Shown here one piece after another: positions 16,942 through 27,545 of a DNA stretch of 64,000 nucleotides; within the stretch, counting starts at the first letter, position 1; every line of letters starts with the position of its first letter. Under the pieces are notes generated by a model. The model was given only the letters and a program-made list of their open reading frames with translations. It did no database searches and was not told where the DNA came from. The DNA lies in assembly GCF_900102485.1 (NCBI RefSeq), contig NZ_FNBX01000001.1, positions 62,001 to 126,000 on the forward strand, written 5' to 3'. Made by a program: the position numbers and the translations under genes. Source of the DNA: Desulfovibrio legallii (GTDB lineage: Bacteria > Desulfobacterota > Desulfovibrionia > Desulfovibrionales > Desulfovibrionaceae).

Positions 16942-17201
16942 TAACAATTCCCACAATATGTCTAACAGTCCAATTTCCTTTGGCAAGCATAAAATTTTTA
17001 AAAAAATCTGAAAAAAATTGTCCCGGCCCCCTTCTCAAGCCGCCAGCGTGTCTTATTTGTATGCCGGTGCGGGGCCGTACCACGGCGCTCTTTCGCCACG
17101 GCCCATTACGCGCAATATTTCCGGCGCGGCCGCTTCAGGGCGGCCTTCGTCGCGTCCCCTCTGGGACAAGAAAAACAATATTTCCGGGAGGATTTGACGT
17201 C
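16942..17201. other. groESL upstream region
   Basis: AT-rich at first (16975-17020, runs of A and T), then GC-rich. No CIRCE inverted repeat and no clear sigma-32 hexamers are visible. A weak sigma-70 pair, TTCTCA and TATTTG with 16 bases between (about 17032-17059), is the best candidate promoter. Confidence 0.4.
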
Positions 17202-19174
<1,973 letters not shown>

Positions 19175-19202
19175 GCCGCTCTTCTCCCTTTGCCCCTCTC
19201 CG

Positions 19203-19238
19203 GCGGGGTCTCTGCGTAAGCGGGGACCCCGCTTTTTT
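19203..19238 (+). terminator. Terminator of groESL
   Basis: GCGGGGTC (19203-19210) pairs with GACCCCGC (19225-19232), followed by six Ts. It lies 28 bases after the groEL stop. Confidence 0.88.
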
Positions 19239-19302
19239 ACGCCCGTACCGCGCCTGCTCAGAGCACAGGCGCCCCCATGCACCCGGCCGCCGCCAGCCGC
19301 TA

Positions 19303-19323
19303 CGAAATGTGCGAAAAATTCTG
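19303..19323 (+). repeat. 21-bp motif shared with 52144-52164
   Basis: CGAAATGTGCGAAAAATTCT plus one G occurs here and, reverse-complemented, at 52144-52164; the match extends to ACGAAA on the left and, with one mismatch, CTGrACAC on the right. It sits in the 362-base gap between groEL and the rhodanese gene, which otherwise holds only the terminator and a promoter. Confidence 0.7.
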
Positions 19324-19439
19324 GACACTACCGCAACGACTCCAGCGCCGCCTGGCGGGCTGTTTGTCTGGCGGTTAGCCTTTCCGCCCTGGGAAGCGGT
19401 ATTCCCAAAAGCCGGCGCCTGACCGCCACGCCCTTGCAG

Positions 19440-19468
19440 TTGAAAAGCCCTACAAACTTTGGCATAGT
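19440..19468 (+). promoter_or_regulatory. Promoter of the rhodanese-metallohydrolase pair
   Basis: TTGAAA (19440-19445), 17 bases, CATAGT (19463-19468), 69 bases before the start codon. Confidence 0.6.
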
Positions 19469-19536
19469 TAAAAGGAAAAGGAATTGCTATTATTCTGTTG
19501 ACATCCACAAGCAACGGCATATGCCAAGGAGGCTTC

Positions 19537-20148
19537 ATGGCCGCCGAACGCACCATCAGCGCAAAAGACTTGCACACCCTGGATCTGCAACAAATGCTTA
19601 TTGTGGACGTGCGCACCCCCATGGAATTCGCCGAAAAACGCCTGGCCCGGCCCACGGCGTTTGCTCCGGTTGCGGAGCTGAATCCCAGGGACGTGGCCCT
19701 GCGCAGCGGCGCGCTGCAAGACACCCCCATCCTTACCCTCTGCGCCAGCGGCCGCCGCGCCCAGACCGCCGCCGCCAAATTCCTGGAAGCCGGCTTCACA
19801 GACGTGCGCGTCATTGAGGGCGGCCTGGCCGCCTGCCAGGAGGCGGGCCTGCCGACCGCCGGCCAGGGCCAGCCCAAAACCGCGGAAGCCTCGCCCGCCC
19901 TGGACCGTCAGGTGCGCCTTGCCGCGGGCGCGCTTTCCGTCATCTTTATTCTGCTGGGCATCTTCGTCCACGGCGTCTTTTTCCTGGGCGCGCTGTTCGT
20001 GGGCGCGGGGCAGGTTTTCTCCGGCCTGACCAACTGGTGCGGCCTGGCCATGCTGCTCATGCGCGCCCCCTGGAACAAAAAATCTGCCTGCGCCACAGGT
20101 TCCTGCGCCATCGGCGGCGGCAAAAGCCCCGGCGCCAGCTGCCAGTAG
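19537..20148 (+). CDS. Membrane-anchored rhodanese (YgaP-like: rhodanese plus DUF2892)
   Basis: 203 residues. The N-terminal rhodanese domain (about 5-110) has IVDVRTPMEFAEKRLARP and the active-site loop LCASGRRAQ with catalytic Cys69. Two membrane helices follow (about 132-172), as in YgaP. The tail has three further cysteines (SACATGSCAIGGG and ASCQ). Rhodaneses move sulfane sulfur through a Cys persulfide; the membrane domain places this at the inner membrane. ATG 19537 follows AGGAGG by 5 bases. The next gene, 28 bases on, is a persulfide-dioxygenase-like enzyme, a classic partner. Confidence 0.9.
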   Translation: MAAERTISAKDLHTLDLQQMLIVDVRTPMEFAEKRLARPTAFAPVAELNPRDVALRSGALQDTPILTLCASGRRAQTAAAKFLEAGFTDVRVIEGGLAACQEAGLPTAGQGQPKTAEASPALDRQVRLAAGALSVIFILLGIFVHGVFFLGALFVGAGQVFSGLTNWCGLAMLLMRAPWNKKSACATGSCAIGGGKSPGASCQ

Positions 20149-20176
20149 CCATCACCCCAGGCCAAAGGAGTCCGCC

Positions 20177-21046
20177 ATGTCTGCGCCTGTTGTTCGTGGT
20201 TTTTTTGACCCCGTCACCGCCACCTGGACCTATGTGGTCTGGTCCGCCGAGGACGCCCAGCGCCGCTGCGCCGTCATCGACAGCGTGCTGGACTACGACC
20301 TGCCCTCCAGCCGCACTGCCACAACCTCCGCCGATGCGGTCATTGCCTTCATCCGCGCCCAGAGCCTGAGCGTGGAGTGGATTCTTGAAACCCACATCCA
20401 CGCCGACCACCTCACCGCCGCCAGCTACATCAAGGCGCAGCTGGGCGGCAAAATTGCCATCAGCCGCCATATCCTGGACATTATCAAAACCTGGACGCCC
20501 ATCTTCCAGACCCAGGAGGATACCCCGGCCGACGGCTCACAGTTCGACTGCCTCTTTGCCAACGATGAAGAGTTCAGCCTGGCCGGCATGCCCGCCAGGA
20601 TCATTCACACCCCCGGCCACACCCCGGCGGACACCACCTATATTGTGGGCGACGCCGCCTTTGTGGGCGACACTATCTTCCTGCCCGACGTGGGATCGGG
20701 CCGCTGCGACTTCCCCGGCGGCAGCGCCGAGGATTCCTACGAATCCTCCCGCAAACTCTTTGCCCTGCCCGACCACTGCCGCATCTATGTGGGGCACGAC
20801 TACCCGCCCGACGGTGCGCGCGGCCCTCAGTGCATGGCCACCGTGGCCGAACAGAAAGCCCACAACGTGCGCCTGCACACGGGCATAGACAAAGCCGCCT
20901 TTGTCTCCCGCCGCAAGGCTGACGATACCGGCAAAGCCGTGCCGCCCCTGATCCTGCCCTCCATCCAGGCCAATATGCGCACCGGCCAGTTCGGCGCGGC
21001 CGTCAACGGCATCCAGTACATCAAACTGCCCGTGAACAAGATATAA
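20177..21046 (+). CDS. Metallo-beta-lactamase-fold protein, persulfide dioxygenase-like
   Basis: 289 residues. Metal-ligand motifs of the glyoxalase II/ETHE1 branch: THIHADH (72-78), HTPGH (144-148, His147 region), GDTIFLPDVGSGRCDFPGGSAEDSYES (164-190) and GHDYPPDG (206-213). The GxCDFPGG segment resembles the GRTDFQxG of ETHE1-type persulfide dioxygenases, which use O2 and Fe(II) to oxidise glutathione persulfide. Operon pairing with a rhodanese supports sulfur work. In an anaerobe it may be a detoxification enzyme on O2 exposure or a hydrolase with another substrate; the sequence does not settle this. Confidence 0.82.
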   Translation: MSAPVVRGFFDPVTATWTYVVWSAEDAQRRCAVIDSVLDYDLPSSRTATTSADAVIAFIRAQSLSVEWILETHIHADHLTAASYIKAQLGGKIAISRHILDIIKTWTPIFQTQEDTPADGSQFDCLFANDEEFSLAGMPARIIHTPGHTPADTTYIVGDAAFVGDTIFLPDVGSGRCDFPGGSAEDSYESSRKLFALPDHCRIYVGHDYPPDGARGPQCMATVAEQKAHNVRLHTGIDKAAFVSRRKADDTGKAVPPLILPSIQANMRTGQFGAAVNGIQYIKLPVNKI

Positions 21047-21064
21047 GGGGAAAAGGGATTTTTT

Positions 21065-21116
21065 GTGGGGGGGAGAGGGGGAGCTTTTGTGAACAAAAGT
21101 TTCCCCTCTCCCCCCA
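21065..21116. repeat. G-rich long hairpin, member 1 of a three-copy family
   Basis: GTGGGGGGGAGAGGGGGAGC and its complementary strand TTTCCCCTCTCCCCCCAC form a long stem; the inner part CTTTTGT-GAA-CAAAAG pairs too. It lies 18 bases after a stop codon, so it may act as a terminator, but it is not followed by Ts. Related hairpins are at 29289 and 51812. Confidence 0.7.
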
Positions 21117-21253
21117 CCCGCCATCCCCTTCAAAAAACGTTTCCCTGGGCATGCGCCAGGAGGCCAGATGCAGAAAGCAACCTGCTGATATTCCAGAAAT
21201 TTAACAAAAGCAAAGTTATTCTGTATGCTTTAAGCATCTACCCAGGAGGCAAT

Positions 21254-22357
21254 ATGAATCCCCTCTTTACCCCCATCGCCATCGACGGCCTGACCCTGGC
21301 CAACCGTATCGTCATCCCCCCCATGGACCAGTATTCCGCACAGGACGGCAGCCCCACGGCCTGGCACAGCATGCATTACGGGCATCTGGCCCTTTCCGGC
21401 GCGGGCCTGCTGGTTGTGGAGGCCACGGCTGTGGAGCCCGCCGGGCGCATCTCGCCCTACGATCTCGGCCTGTGGGACGATACGCAGGAAGCCGCGCACA
21501 AGGCCATGCTCCAATTTATCCGCCAGTGCGGCAACGCCGCGCCCATTGCCGTGCAGCTGGGCCATTCCGGCCGCAAGGGCGCTACAGCCCGCCCTTGGGA
21601 AGGCGGCGGCCCTCTGGCCCCCGGCCAGGGCGGCTGGGAAATCTATGCCCCCTCCCCCCTGCCCTACGCCCCTGACCACCAGACCCCCACGGCTCTGAGC
21701 GCAGCCGATCTGGATCGGCTGACCGCGGCTTTTGCCCAGGCGGCCCACCGCGCCGTGCGCGCCGGCTACAACGCCATTGAGCTCCATGTGGCCCACGGCT
21801 ACCTTATGCACCAATTCCTCTCCCCCTTGAGCAACCGCCGCACGGACGCCTACGGCGGCAGCCTGGAAAACCGCATGCGCTTCCCACTGGCCGTGCTCAC
21901 GGCCGTACGCGCCGCCGTGCCCCAGGGCTTCCCCGTGGGGGTGCGTGTTTCCGGCACGGATTTCGCCCCCGGCGGCTGGGATGTGGAGGAATGCGCCGTC
22001 TTCGCCCAGGCTGTGGCCCAGGGCGGCGCGGCCTACATCCACGTTTCCGGCGGCGGGCTTACGCCGGAGCAGCACATTGATCTCGCCCCAGGCTACCAGG
22101 TGGGCCTGGCCGCTCGCGTCAAGGCCGCCGTGCCCGGCCTGCCGGTCATCGCCGTGGGGCTGATCACTGAGGCGGAGCTGGCCTCCAGCATTGTGGTTAC
22201 CGGCCAGGCGGACATGGTGGCCATCGGCCGCGGCATGCTCTACGACCCGCGCTGGCCCTGGCACGCCGCCGCAACCCTGGGCCAGACCCTTCCCGGCGCG
22301 CCACGCCAGTACCTGCGCTCCAGGCCCCATAACGTCAAGGAGCTCTTTGCCGACTGA
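21254..22357 (+). CDS. Old Yellow Enzyme family NAD(P)H:flavin oxidoreductase
   Basis: 367 residues, the length of the YqjM/NamA type. FMN-barrel motifs are all present: NRIVIPPMDQYSAQDG (18-33), QLGHSGRKGAT, HVAHGYLMHQFLSPLSNRRTDAYGGSLENRMRF, GVRVSGTDF and the C-terminal ADMVAIGRGMLYDPRWPWHAA. These enzymes reduce electron-poor C=C bonds with NAD(P)H; the natural substrate is unknown. The YqjM redox Cys (MCMYS) is not seen here (PPMDQYSA). ATG follows AGGAGG. Transcribed alone: a hairpin lies upstream and a terminator downstream; a weak promoter TTTAAC/TATGCT (about 21202-21231) precedes it. Confidence 0.93.
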   Translation: MNPLFTPIAIDGLTLANRIVIPPMDQYSAQDGSPTAWHSMHYGHLALSGAGLLVVEATAVEPAGRISPYDLGLWDDTQEAAHKAMLQFIRQCGNAAPIAVQLGHSGRKGATARPWEGGGPLAPGQGGWEIYAPSPLPYAPDHQTPTALSAADLDRLTAAFAQAAHRAVRAGYNAIELHVAHGYLMHQFLSPLSNRRTDAYGGSLENRMRFPLAVLTAVRAAVPQGFPVGVRVSGTDFAPGGWDVEECAVFAQAVAQGGAAYIHVSGGGLTPEQHIDLAPGYQVGLAARVKAAVPGLPVIAVGLITEAELASSIVVTGQADMVAIGRGMLYDPRWPWHAAATLGQTLPGAPRQYLRSRPHNVKELFAD

Positions 22358-22398
22358 CGCCACAGAACGTCGGCGATAAATCTCTCGTCCGGCCATGC

Positions 22399-22443
22399 AC
22401 GCAAAAAGCGGCTTGTCTCCTGGAGGCAAGCCGCTTTTTGCGT
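22399..22443. terminator. Bidirectional terminator
   Basis: Perfect 17-bp arms (ACGCAAAAAGCGGCTTG at 22399-22415 and its complement at 22427-22443) around an 11-base loop. AAAAA and TTTTT lie within the stem, so it can work for the oxidoreductase gene and for the minus-strand gene ending at 22583. Confidence 0.85.
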
Positions 22444-22582
22444 CCTCAAAAGGGCAGACAAGCCGCCCCTTCTGTCCTGAACCGCGCTGCAAAGCTGCCG
22501 CGCTTGCGCTTTTGGCGAACGTTTCTTGACGCAACCGCCAGCGGGCGCTTCAAGCGTGAATGCTCAAGCGTTGTACAATGCG

Positions 22583-22888
22583 CTACCCCTTGGAGCCGCG
22601 CTTGGAGGCCTTGAGCGGATTCACCTTTTTGGTGGCCACGGTTTCGGATCTGATGCGGTGCTGGTTGCCGCTCCAAAGCTCTTCCGGGTCCAGTCCCAGC
22701 GCCGTCAGACGCGCCTTGACGCCCTTGCGCTCTGCGCTGTAGCGGTGGCGGTCCGCCATAACGCTGCCCACATAGTTGGGCGTGGTCAGGTACAAGCCCG
22801 CTTTGTCAATGGCCAGCATATAGCTAGCGCCGTTTTCCTCAACTGCCTGAATGACCATATCTTCAGTGGTGCCAAAGCGATTTTCCAT
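22583..22888 (-). CDS. Small basic protein, unknown function
   Basis: 101 residues beginning MENRFGTTEDMVIQAVEENGASYMLAIDKAGLYLTTPNYVG. No signal or membrane segment. The C-terminus is basic (TKKVNPLKASKRGSKG). I do not recognise the family. Start ATG 22888 has AAGGAG 8 bases upstream, and a strong promoter lies at 22942-22969, so this is a genuine, separately expressed gene. Longer start codons upstream lie within the promoter. Confidence 0.8.
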   Translation of the reverse strand: MENRFGTTEDMVIQAVEENGASYMLAIDKAGLYLTTPNYVGSVMADRHRYSAERKGVKARLTALGLDPEELWSGNQHRIRSETVATKKVNPLKASKRGSKG

Positions 22889-22941
22889 GCTGCGTTCTCC
22901 TTCTGCTGCTCCGTGGGGCGTCTCAGCCCGCACTGGACCAG

Positions 22942-22969
22942 TCTATACGAAAAAGAATTTCATTGTCAA
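22942..22969 (-). promoter_or_regulatory. Strong promoter of the 22583 gene
   Basis: Minus strand TTGACA (22969-22964), 16 bases, TATAGA (22947-22942). It is among the closest to consensus in the window. Confidence 0.75.
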
Positions 22970-23046
22970 ATACACGTCAAAGCCCCCCACGCCAGAAGGG
23001 GGTTCCGAAGCGAACCCACCTCTACCAACAGACGAACAATCCGCGT

Positions 23047-23086
23047 AAAAAAACAGGACACGCCCCGTCCGAAGGGCATGCCCTGT
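23047..23086 (-). terminator. Terminator of grpE
   Basis: On the minus strand ACAGGGCATGCCC, a short loop and GGGGCGTGTCCTGT form a stem with some G-T pairs, followed by a run of seven Ts (plus-strand As at 23047-23053). It lies 42 bases after the grpE stop. Confidence 0.8.
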
Positions 23087-23127
23087 TTCCCCATTTGGGG
23101 AACAAAAATTATTCTGCAAGAAGAATA

Positions 23128-23853
23128 TTACGGGTTGACCATCACCTTGGCCGGGCGCAGCAGTCTGTCGCCCAGCTTGTAACCGCGCTGCAGCACGCGG
23201 GTGACCGATTGGGGGGCCAGGTCGGGCCGGGCGTCAAAGCCCACGGCCTCGTGCAGGCCGGGGTTGAACTCCTCGCCTTCTTCGCCGATGGGGCGCAGCC
23301 CGTGCTTGGTCACGGCGTCCAGCAAGAGCTTGCGGGTCATGGCCACGCCCTGCAGCATATCTTTGCAGGCTTCGGCCTTGCTGCCGTACTGCAGGGCCAG
23401 GTCCAGATTGTCCAGGGTGGGCAGCAAGTCGCCCAGCACCTTTTCGGCCGCATAGCGCACCTGCTCCTGATGTTCGCGGGTCAGGCGCTTCTTGAAATTG
23501 TCCATTTCAGCAACGGCGCGCAGACGCATTTCTTCCATCTCCGCCTTGCAGCGCGCCAGCGCGTCCTCGCCCGCAGGCGCGGCGTCGGGCACAAACATCT
23601 CCACCACATCCTCGTCCCCGGCGGGCTCCGTAGCGGGCGTCCCGCCGTCGGGCCGCGCGGCGGCCGTCGCCTGGGCATCCACCGCCGGGCCGGACGTTGC
23701 GTTCGCCTGGGGCGCGCCCTGGGTGGCTGCGTCCGCCTGGGCGCAGGTTTCCCGCTGGTCGCGGGGGTCAGTTTCCGGCGCGGTCTCCCCGTCCGCCGCA
23801 TTGTGGAAGGGCTGGGGCTGCCCGTAAAAATGGTGCATCTTATGACGCTGCAT
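23128..23853 (-). CDS. grpE: GrpE, nucleotide exchange factor of DnaK
   Basis: 241 residues. The conserved C-terminal half includes RLRAVAEMDNFKKRLTREHQEQVRYAAEKVLGDLLPTLDNLDLAL and the terminal GYKLGDRLLRPAKVMVNP. The first ~100 residues are a long Ala/Pro/acid-rich extension, longer than in E. coli GrpE (197 residues). GrpE dimers release ADP from DnaK. Start ATG 23853 follows GGAGG. dnaK and dnaJ are not neighbours. It has its own promoter and terminator. Confidence 0.96.
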   Translation of the reverse strand: MQRHKMHHFYGQPQPFHNAADGETAPETDPRDQRETCAQADAATQGAPQANATSGPAVDAQATAAARPDGGTPATEPAGDEDVVEMFVPDAAPAGEDALARCKAEMEEMRLRAVAEMDNFKKRLTREHQEQVRYAAEKVLGDLLPTLDNLDLALQYGSKAEACKDMLQGVAMTRKLLLDAVTKHGLRPIGEEGEEFNPGLHEAVGFDARPDLAPQSVTRVLQRGYKLGDRLLRPAKVMVNP

Positions 23854-23896
23854 GCTTCCTCCAGAATATCCCGCCAGGGGGCGGCATCATTGTTGC

Positions 23897-23925
23897 TAAG
23901 TAAGGTCGCCCTCCCCCTCTGTCAA
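23897..23925 (-). promoter_or_regulatory. Candidate grpE promoter
   Basis: Minus strand perfect TTGACA (23925-23920), 17 bases, weak TACTTA (23902-23897). No heat-shock-type hexamers were noticed. Confidence 0.5.
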
Positions 23926-23957
23926 GGGCGCTCGCCCTGCGCCGTCCGGCGGGCCGC

Positions 23958-23986
23958 TTGCATTCGCCCTTGCCTTGGCCTACACT
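23958..23986 (+). promoter_or_regulatory. Candidate promoter of the yicC-recJ operon
   Basis: TTGCAT (23958-23963), 17 bases, TACACT (23981-23986), 27 bases before the yicC start. It lies back to back with the grpE promoter. Confidence 0.5.
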
Positions 23987-24013
23987 TTTGCAATTCAGCG
24001 CAGGAAGGATGCC

Positions 24014-24895
24014 ATGCTCCGTAGTATGACCGGATTCGGCCGCTGTGTGGTGGAAGGCCCCCTCTTCACCCAGCAGTGGGAAGTGAAAAGCGTCAACAGC
24101 CGTCACCTGGATCTCAAGTGGCGTCTGCCCCCCACCCTGCGCAGCCTGGAGGCCCGGCTGGAAAAAGTCGTGCGCCGCTACGCTTCGCGCGGGCGGGCGG
24201 ACATCAGCCTCATGCTCCAGTACGCGCCCGGCGGCGCGCCCTCCATGCGCTTTGACGCGCCTCAAGCCGCGGCCATGCTGGACAGTCTCCAGGCTCTGGC
24301 CCTGACCAGGGGCGACGATTTTACCCCGGACTACAACCAGCTGCTGGGCATCAACGCCCTGTGGGGCGACAACGGCGAGGAACTGGACGAAGACACCGCC
24401 GCCACCCTGGAAGACGGCCTGGCCCTGGCCCTGGAAGACTGGAACGAGGCCCGCGCCGCCGAAGGCCGCGCTCTGGCCACGGACATGCACTCCCGCATCC
24501 TGCGCATGGAAGAATGGACCGGCCTGATCGCCGAGCGCGCCCCGGCCATCAAGGACGAAAGGGCGACCGTGCTGCACGAGCGCCTGAACGAAGCCCTGGC
24601 CCAGAGCGGGCAGGAGCTGGACGAAGGCCGCTTTCTGCAGGAGGTGGTCACCCTGGCCGACCGCCTGGACGTGAGCGAAGAGCTCACCCGCCTGGCCACC
24701 CACCTGGCCCGGCTGCACGATCTGCTCCAGTCCGGCGGGGACGCCGGCCGGCGGCTGGACTTCACCCTGCAGGAGTGCTTCCGCGAGATCAACACCTGCG
24801 GCAACAAGCTGCCTGACGTGCAGCTCTCCCGCCTGGTGGTGGACTTCAAGAACGAACTGGAAAAATGCCGCGAACAGGTCCAGAATCTGGAATAA
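24014..24895 (+). CDS. yicC: YicC/YloC-family endoribonuclease
   Basis: 293 residues, family length. Hallmarks: MLRSMTGFGR at the start, VKSVNSRHLDLKWRLP (28-43) and the C-terminal LDFTLQECFREINTCGNKLPDVQLSRLVVDFKNELEKCREQVQNLE. YicC proteins are reported to be RNA endonucleases. ATG 24014 follows GGAAGG; the frame extends to 23975 without a ribosome site. It opens the operon yicC-remA-gmk, an order conserved in many bacteria. Confidence 0.94.
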   Translation: MLRSMTGFGRCVVEGPLFTQQWEVKSVNSRHLDLKWRLPPTLRSLEARLEKVVRRYASRGRADISLMLQYAPGGAPSMRFDAPQAAAMLDSLQALALTRGDDFTPDYNQLLGINALWGDNGEELDEDTAATLEDGLALALEDWNEARAAEGRALATDMHSRILRMEEWTGLIAERAPAIKDERATVLHERLNEALAQSGQELDEGRFLQEVVTLADRLDVSEELTRLATHLARLHDLLQSGGDAGRRLDFTLQECFREINTCGNKLPDVQLSRLVVDFKNELEKCREQVQNLE

Positions 24896-24898
24896 CCC

Positions 24899-25156
24899 AT
24901 GCCCCGAGACAGACTTATCAACATCGGCTTCGGCAACTATGTGCTGGCGGGCCGGGTGGTGGGCATCGTGAACCCCGCATCCTCGCCCATGAAGCGGCTG
25001 CGCGAGGACGCCAGGGCCGAGGGCCGGCTGATTGACGCCACCCAGGGCCGCAAAACCCGCTCCATTCTGGTGACCGATTCCAACCACGTGATCCTCTCCT
25101 CCATTCAGCCGGAGACCATCAGTCAGCGCTTTGCGCAAGAGGAAGAACCCCGATGA
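24899..25156 (+). CDS. remA: RemA-like (DUF370) regulator
   Basis: 85 residues. [73 protein letters not shown] matches the DUF370 family, whose Bacillus member RemA binds DNA to activate matrix genes. In Deltaproteobacteria the role is unproved. It starts three bases after yicC and overlaps gmk by four bases (ATGA). Confidence 0.92.
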   Translation: MPRDRLINIGFGNYVLAGRVVGIVNPASSPMKRLREDARAEGRLIDATQGRKTRSILVTDSNHVILSSIQPETISQRFAQEEEPR

Positions 25157-25761
25157 CCCGCCACGGCATCGCCTTGGTTTTGAGCGCCCCCTCCGGCGCG
25201 GGCAAAACCACCCTGATCAAACGCCTGCGGGCGGAGTTTCCCGGTTTTGCCTACTCCGTTTCCTGCACCACCAGAGCGCCCCGCCCTGGCGAAACGGACG
25301 GCAAGGACTACTATTTTCTGCCCCGGGAAACCTTTGAGCGCCGCCGCGCTGAAAACTATTTTGCGGAATGGGCCGAAGTGCACGGCAATCTGTACGGCAC
25401 GCCGCTGGAACCGGTAAAGGAAGCCCTGCGCCGGGGCACGGACCTTATCTTTGACATTGACGTGCAGGGCGCGGCCCAGCTCAAGCTCAGTCTTGCCGAG
25501 GCCCTTTTTGTCTTCATCCTCCCGCCCGGCCTGGACGAACTGGAGAGCCGCCTGCGCGGACGGGGGCAGGACGACGAAGCCAGCATCCAACGCCGCCTGG
25601 CCAACGCCCGGAGTGAAATGGCCCAGGCCCGCTGGTACGACGCCCTGGTGGTCAACGACGACCTGGACCAGGCCTATGACCGGCTGCGTGCCGCCTACCT
25701 GGCGGCCACCCTGGCCCCCGCGCGCAACCCCGGCTTGGTGGAAGCCCTGCTGGCCCGTTGA
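25153..25761 (+). CDS. gmk: Guanylate kinase
   Basis: 202 residues. P-loop [10 protein letters not shown] (11-20), GMP-binding [19 protein letters not shown] and the lid region [24 protein letters not shown] are clear. Converts GMP (and dGMP) to the diphosphate with ATP. ATG overlaps the remA stop. Confidence 0.97.
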   Translation: MTRHGIALVLSAPSGAGKTTLIKRLRAEFPGFAYSVSCTTRAPRPGETDGKDYYFLPRETFERRRAENYFAEWAEVHGNLYGTPLEPVKEALRRGTDLIFDIDVQGAAQLKLSLAEALFVFILPPGLDELESRLRGRGQDDEASIQRRLANARSEMAQARWYDALVVNDDLDQAYDRLRAAYLAATLAPARNPGLVEALLAR

Positions 25762-25792
25762 CGCCGCATCCTTTACCGCCTTTGAGGAAGCT

Positions 25793-26548
25793 ATGCCCCT
25801 GACCCGCATCCCTCCCCGCCCTGATCTGGTCGTGGCCCTGGACCTGCCGGACAAAGACCGCGCTTTGAGCCTGGCCCGCAGGCTGCGCGGCGTCGCGCCC
25901 TGGTGCAAGGTGGGCATGGAGCTTTTTACCCTGGCTGGCCCAGCCCTGCTGGAATCCCTGCGCGGTCTGGGCTTTAACGTCTTTCTGGACCTGAAATTTT
26001 ACGATATCCCCCACACGGTGGCCCAGGCCGTCAAGGCCGCCGCTGCCGGCGGCGCGGACCTGCTCACCCTGCACTGCCAGGGCGGGGAGCGCATGTGCCG
26101 CGCGGCGCGGGAAGCGGCGGCGGGCCTGCCCGGCGGCGGGCCGCTGCTCTTCGGCGTCACGGTGCTCACCAGTTTTGCCCAGGGCGAAATGCCGGGCATT
26201 GTCGCCGCACCCCAGGACTTTGCGCTCTCTCTGGCCCGGGGCGCGGCGGCCTGGGGACTGGACGGCGTGGTCTGCTCCGGCCATGAAGTCCCAGAGATCA
26301 AAAAAGCCTGCCCCGGCCTGCGCTGCCTCTGCCCCGGCATTCGTCCGGAAGGCGCAGCCGCGGACGATCAGCGCCGGGTCATGACGCCCGCCATGGCCGT
26401 GGCCGCCGGGGCGGACTACCTGGTGGCGGGCAGGCCCATCATTGCCGCGCCGGATCCGGCCGAAGCCGCACGGGCCATGGCCGCCGCCATCCGCCACGCG
26501 GCCCTGCGCGCCCAGGGCGTTCCCCCTGCGGCGCACAGCCCGGCGTAA
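25793..26548 (+). CDS. pyrF: Orotidine 5'-phosphate decarboxylase
   Basis: 251 residues. The catalytic segment FLDLKFYDIPHTV (64-76) carries the Asp-Lys-Asp array (D66, K68, D71); the phosphate loop is ADYLVAGRPI near the C-terminus. Last step of UMP synthesis. I chose ATG 25793 (GAGGAAG upstream); the frame is open back into gmk. 31 bases separate it from gmk. Confidence 0.96.
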   Translation: MPLTRIPPRPDLVVALDLPDKDRALSLARRLRGVAPWCKVGMELFTLAGPALLESLRGLGFNVFLDLKFYDIPHTVAQAVKAAAAGGADLLTLHCQGGERMCRAAREAAAGLPGGGPLLFGVTVLTSFAQGEMPGIVAAPQDFALSLARGAAAWGLDGVVCSGHEVPEIKKACPGLRCLCPGIRPEGAAADDQRRVMTPAMAVAAGADYLVAGRPIIAAPDPAEAARAMAAAIRHAALRAQGVPPAAHSPA

Positions 26549-26624
26549 GGCCCTGCCGCCAGCCGCGCCGATGTTGTTCCGGCACCGTTAACCGCGCCAG
26601 ACACTTTGGCAGAAGAGAAAAAGC

Positions 26625-27545
26625 ATGACAGCCCCTACGCCTTCATCCGCTCCCCAGGCCGCCTCCAAGGCTGCCGCCCCCGTCACCAACGGCAAAACGC
26701 AGGTGCGCGGCGTGTTTTCGACCCAGGAAGTCCGCAAGGTGGGCACCGGCACCACCACCCGCAAAACCGTGCAGAAAAATTTCTGGTTTGTGGAGCAACA
26801 GGGCACGGTCATCCAGTGCCAGCCCCTCAACCCCAATTATGTGCCCAGCGGCCCCAAGCGCACCATCACCATGGATGAGCTGCTTACCAAATTCGCGCCG
26901 GAACCGGAGTTCTACCTCAATTCCGTGTTCCCCAAGATGCTGGAATTGCAGCGCAGCGTGGAAAACGGCGACAGCCTCCGCGAAAAGGGCGACACCTTTG
27001 CCGCCGAGTTTGAATACGACCACGCCCTTAAAATCGACGAAGAGAACGTGCGGGCCAACTTCGGCATCGGACTCACCTACCTGGAACGCGGCGATACGGA
27101 GCGCGCTCAGGATATCTTCAAACGCCTGGTCAAGCTGGACGGCGCATTTGAGCCGGAGCACAAGCACCTGTTCAACGAGTTTGGCATCAGCCTGCGCAAA
27201 AACCACATGCTGGAGCAATCCCTGGCCTACTACCGCCGCGCCCTGGAGCTGACCAAGAACGACGAAAACCTCTACATGAACATGGCCCGCGTGCAACTGG
27301 AGGCCAAAGACCTGCCCAGCTGCGTTGACAACCTGCTGGAAGCCCTGCGCCTGGCCCCCCGCCACGAACCTTCCCTCAAATTCCTGGCCTGGCTCATCCA
27401 GAAGCAGATGGTGCCCGCCGACAAGGTGGACGACGTGCGCACGGCCCTGCAGGCCGCCGCCCAGGCCGCCGCGCCCCAGGCTCCTTCCGGCGCGCCAGCC
27501 GCAGCGCCGCCCTCTGCACCGCAAAGCGGCGGGACGCAAGCGTGA
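26625..27545 (+). CDS. TPR-repeat protein, unknown function
   Basis: 306 residues. N-terminal ~100 residues include [41 protein letters not shown]; then tetratricopeptide repeats (about 110-265: [90 protein letters not shown]); the tail is Ala/Pro-rich. No signal peptide. TPRs mediate protein contacts; the partner is unknown. It is fused to the recJ operon: recJ begins with a GTG overlapping its stop (GTGA). Confidence 0.88.
   Translation: MTAPTPSSAPQAASKAAAPVTNGKTQVRGVFSTQEVRKVGTGTTTRKTVQKNFWFVEQQGTVIQCQPLNPNYVPSGPKRTITMDELLTKFAPEPEFYLNSVFPKMLELQRSVENGDSLREKGDTFAAEFEYDHALKIDEENVRANFGIGLTYLERGDTERAQDIFKRLVKLDGAFEPEHKHLFNEFGISLRKNHMLEQSLAYYRRALELTKNDENLYMNMARVQLEAKDLPSCVDNLLEALRLAPRHEPSLKFLAWLIQKQMVPADKVDDVRTALQAAAQAAAPQAPSGAPAAAPPSAPQSGGTQA

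Noticed and set aside
12808..16986. Minus-strand open frame of 1392 codons opposite the PHP-like gene
   Set aside because: Long antisense frames are common in GC-rich genes with C/G third positions. The product is a Gly/Gln/His/Arg string without motifs and it runs through two unrelated plus-strand genes and the gap between them.
16942..17201. CIRCE/HrcA operator before groES
   Set aside because: The TTAGCACTC-N9-GAGTGCTAA pattern is absent from the region.
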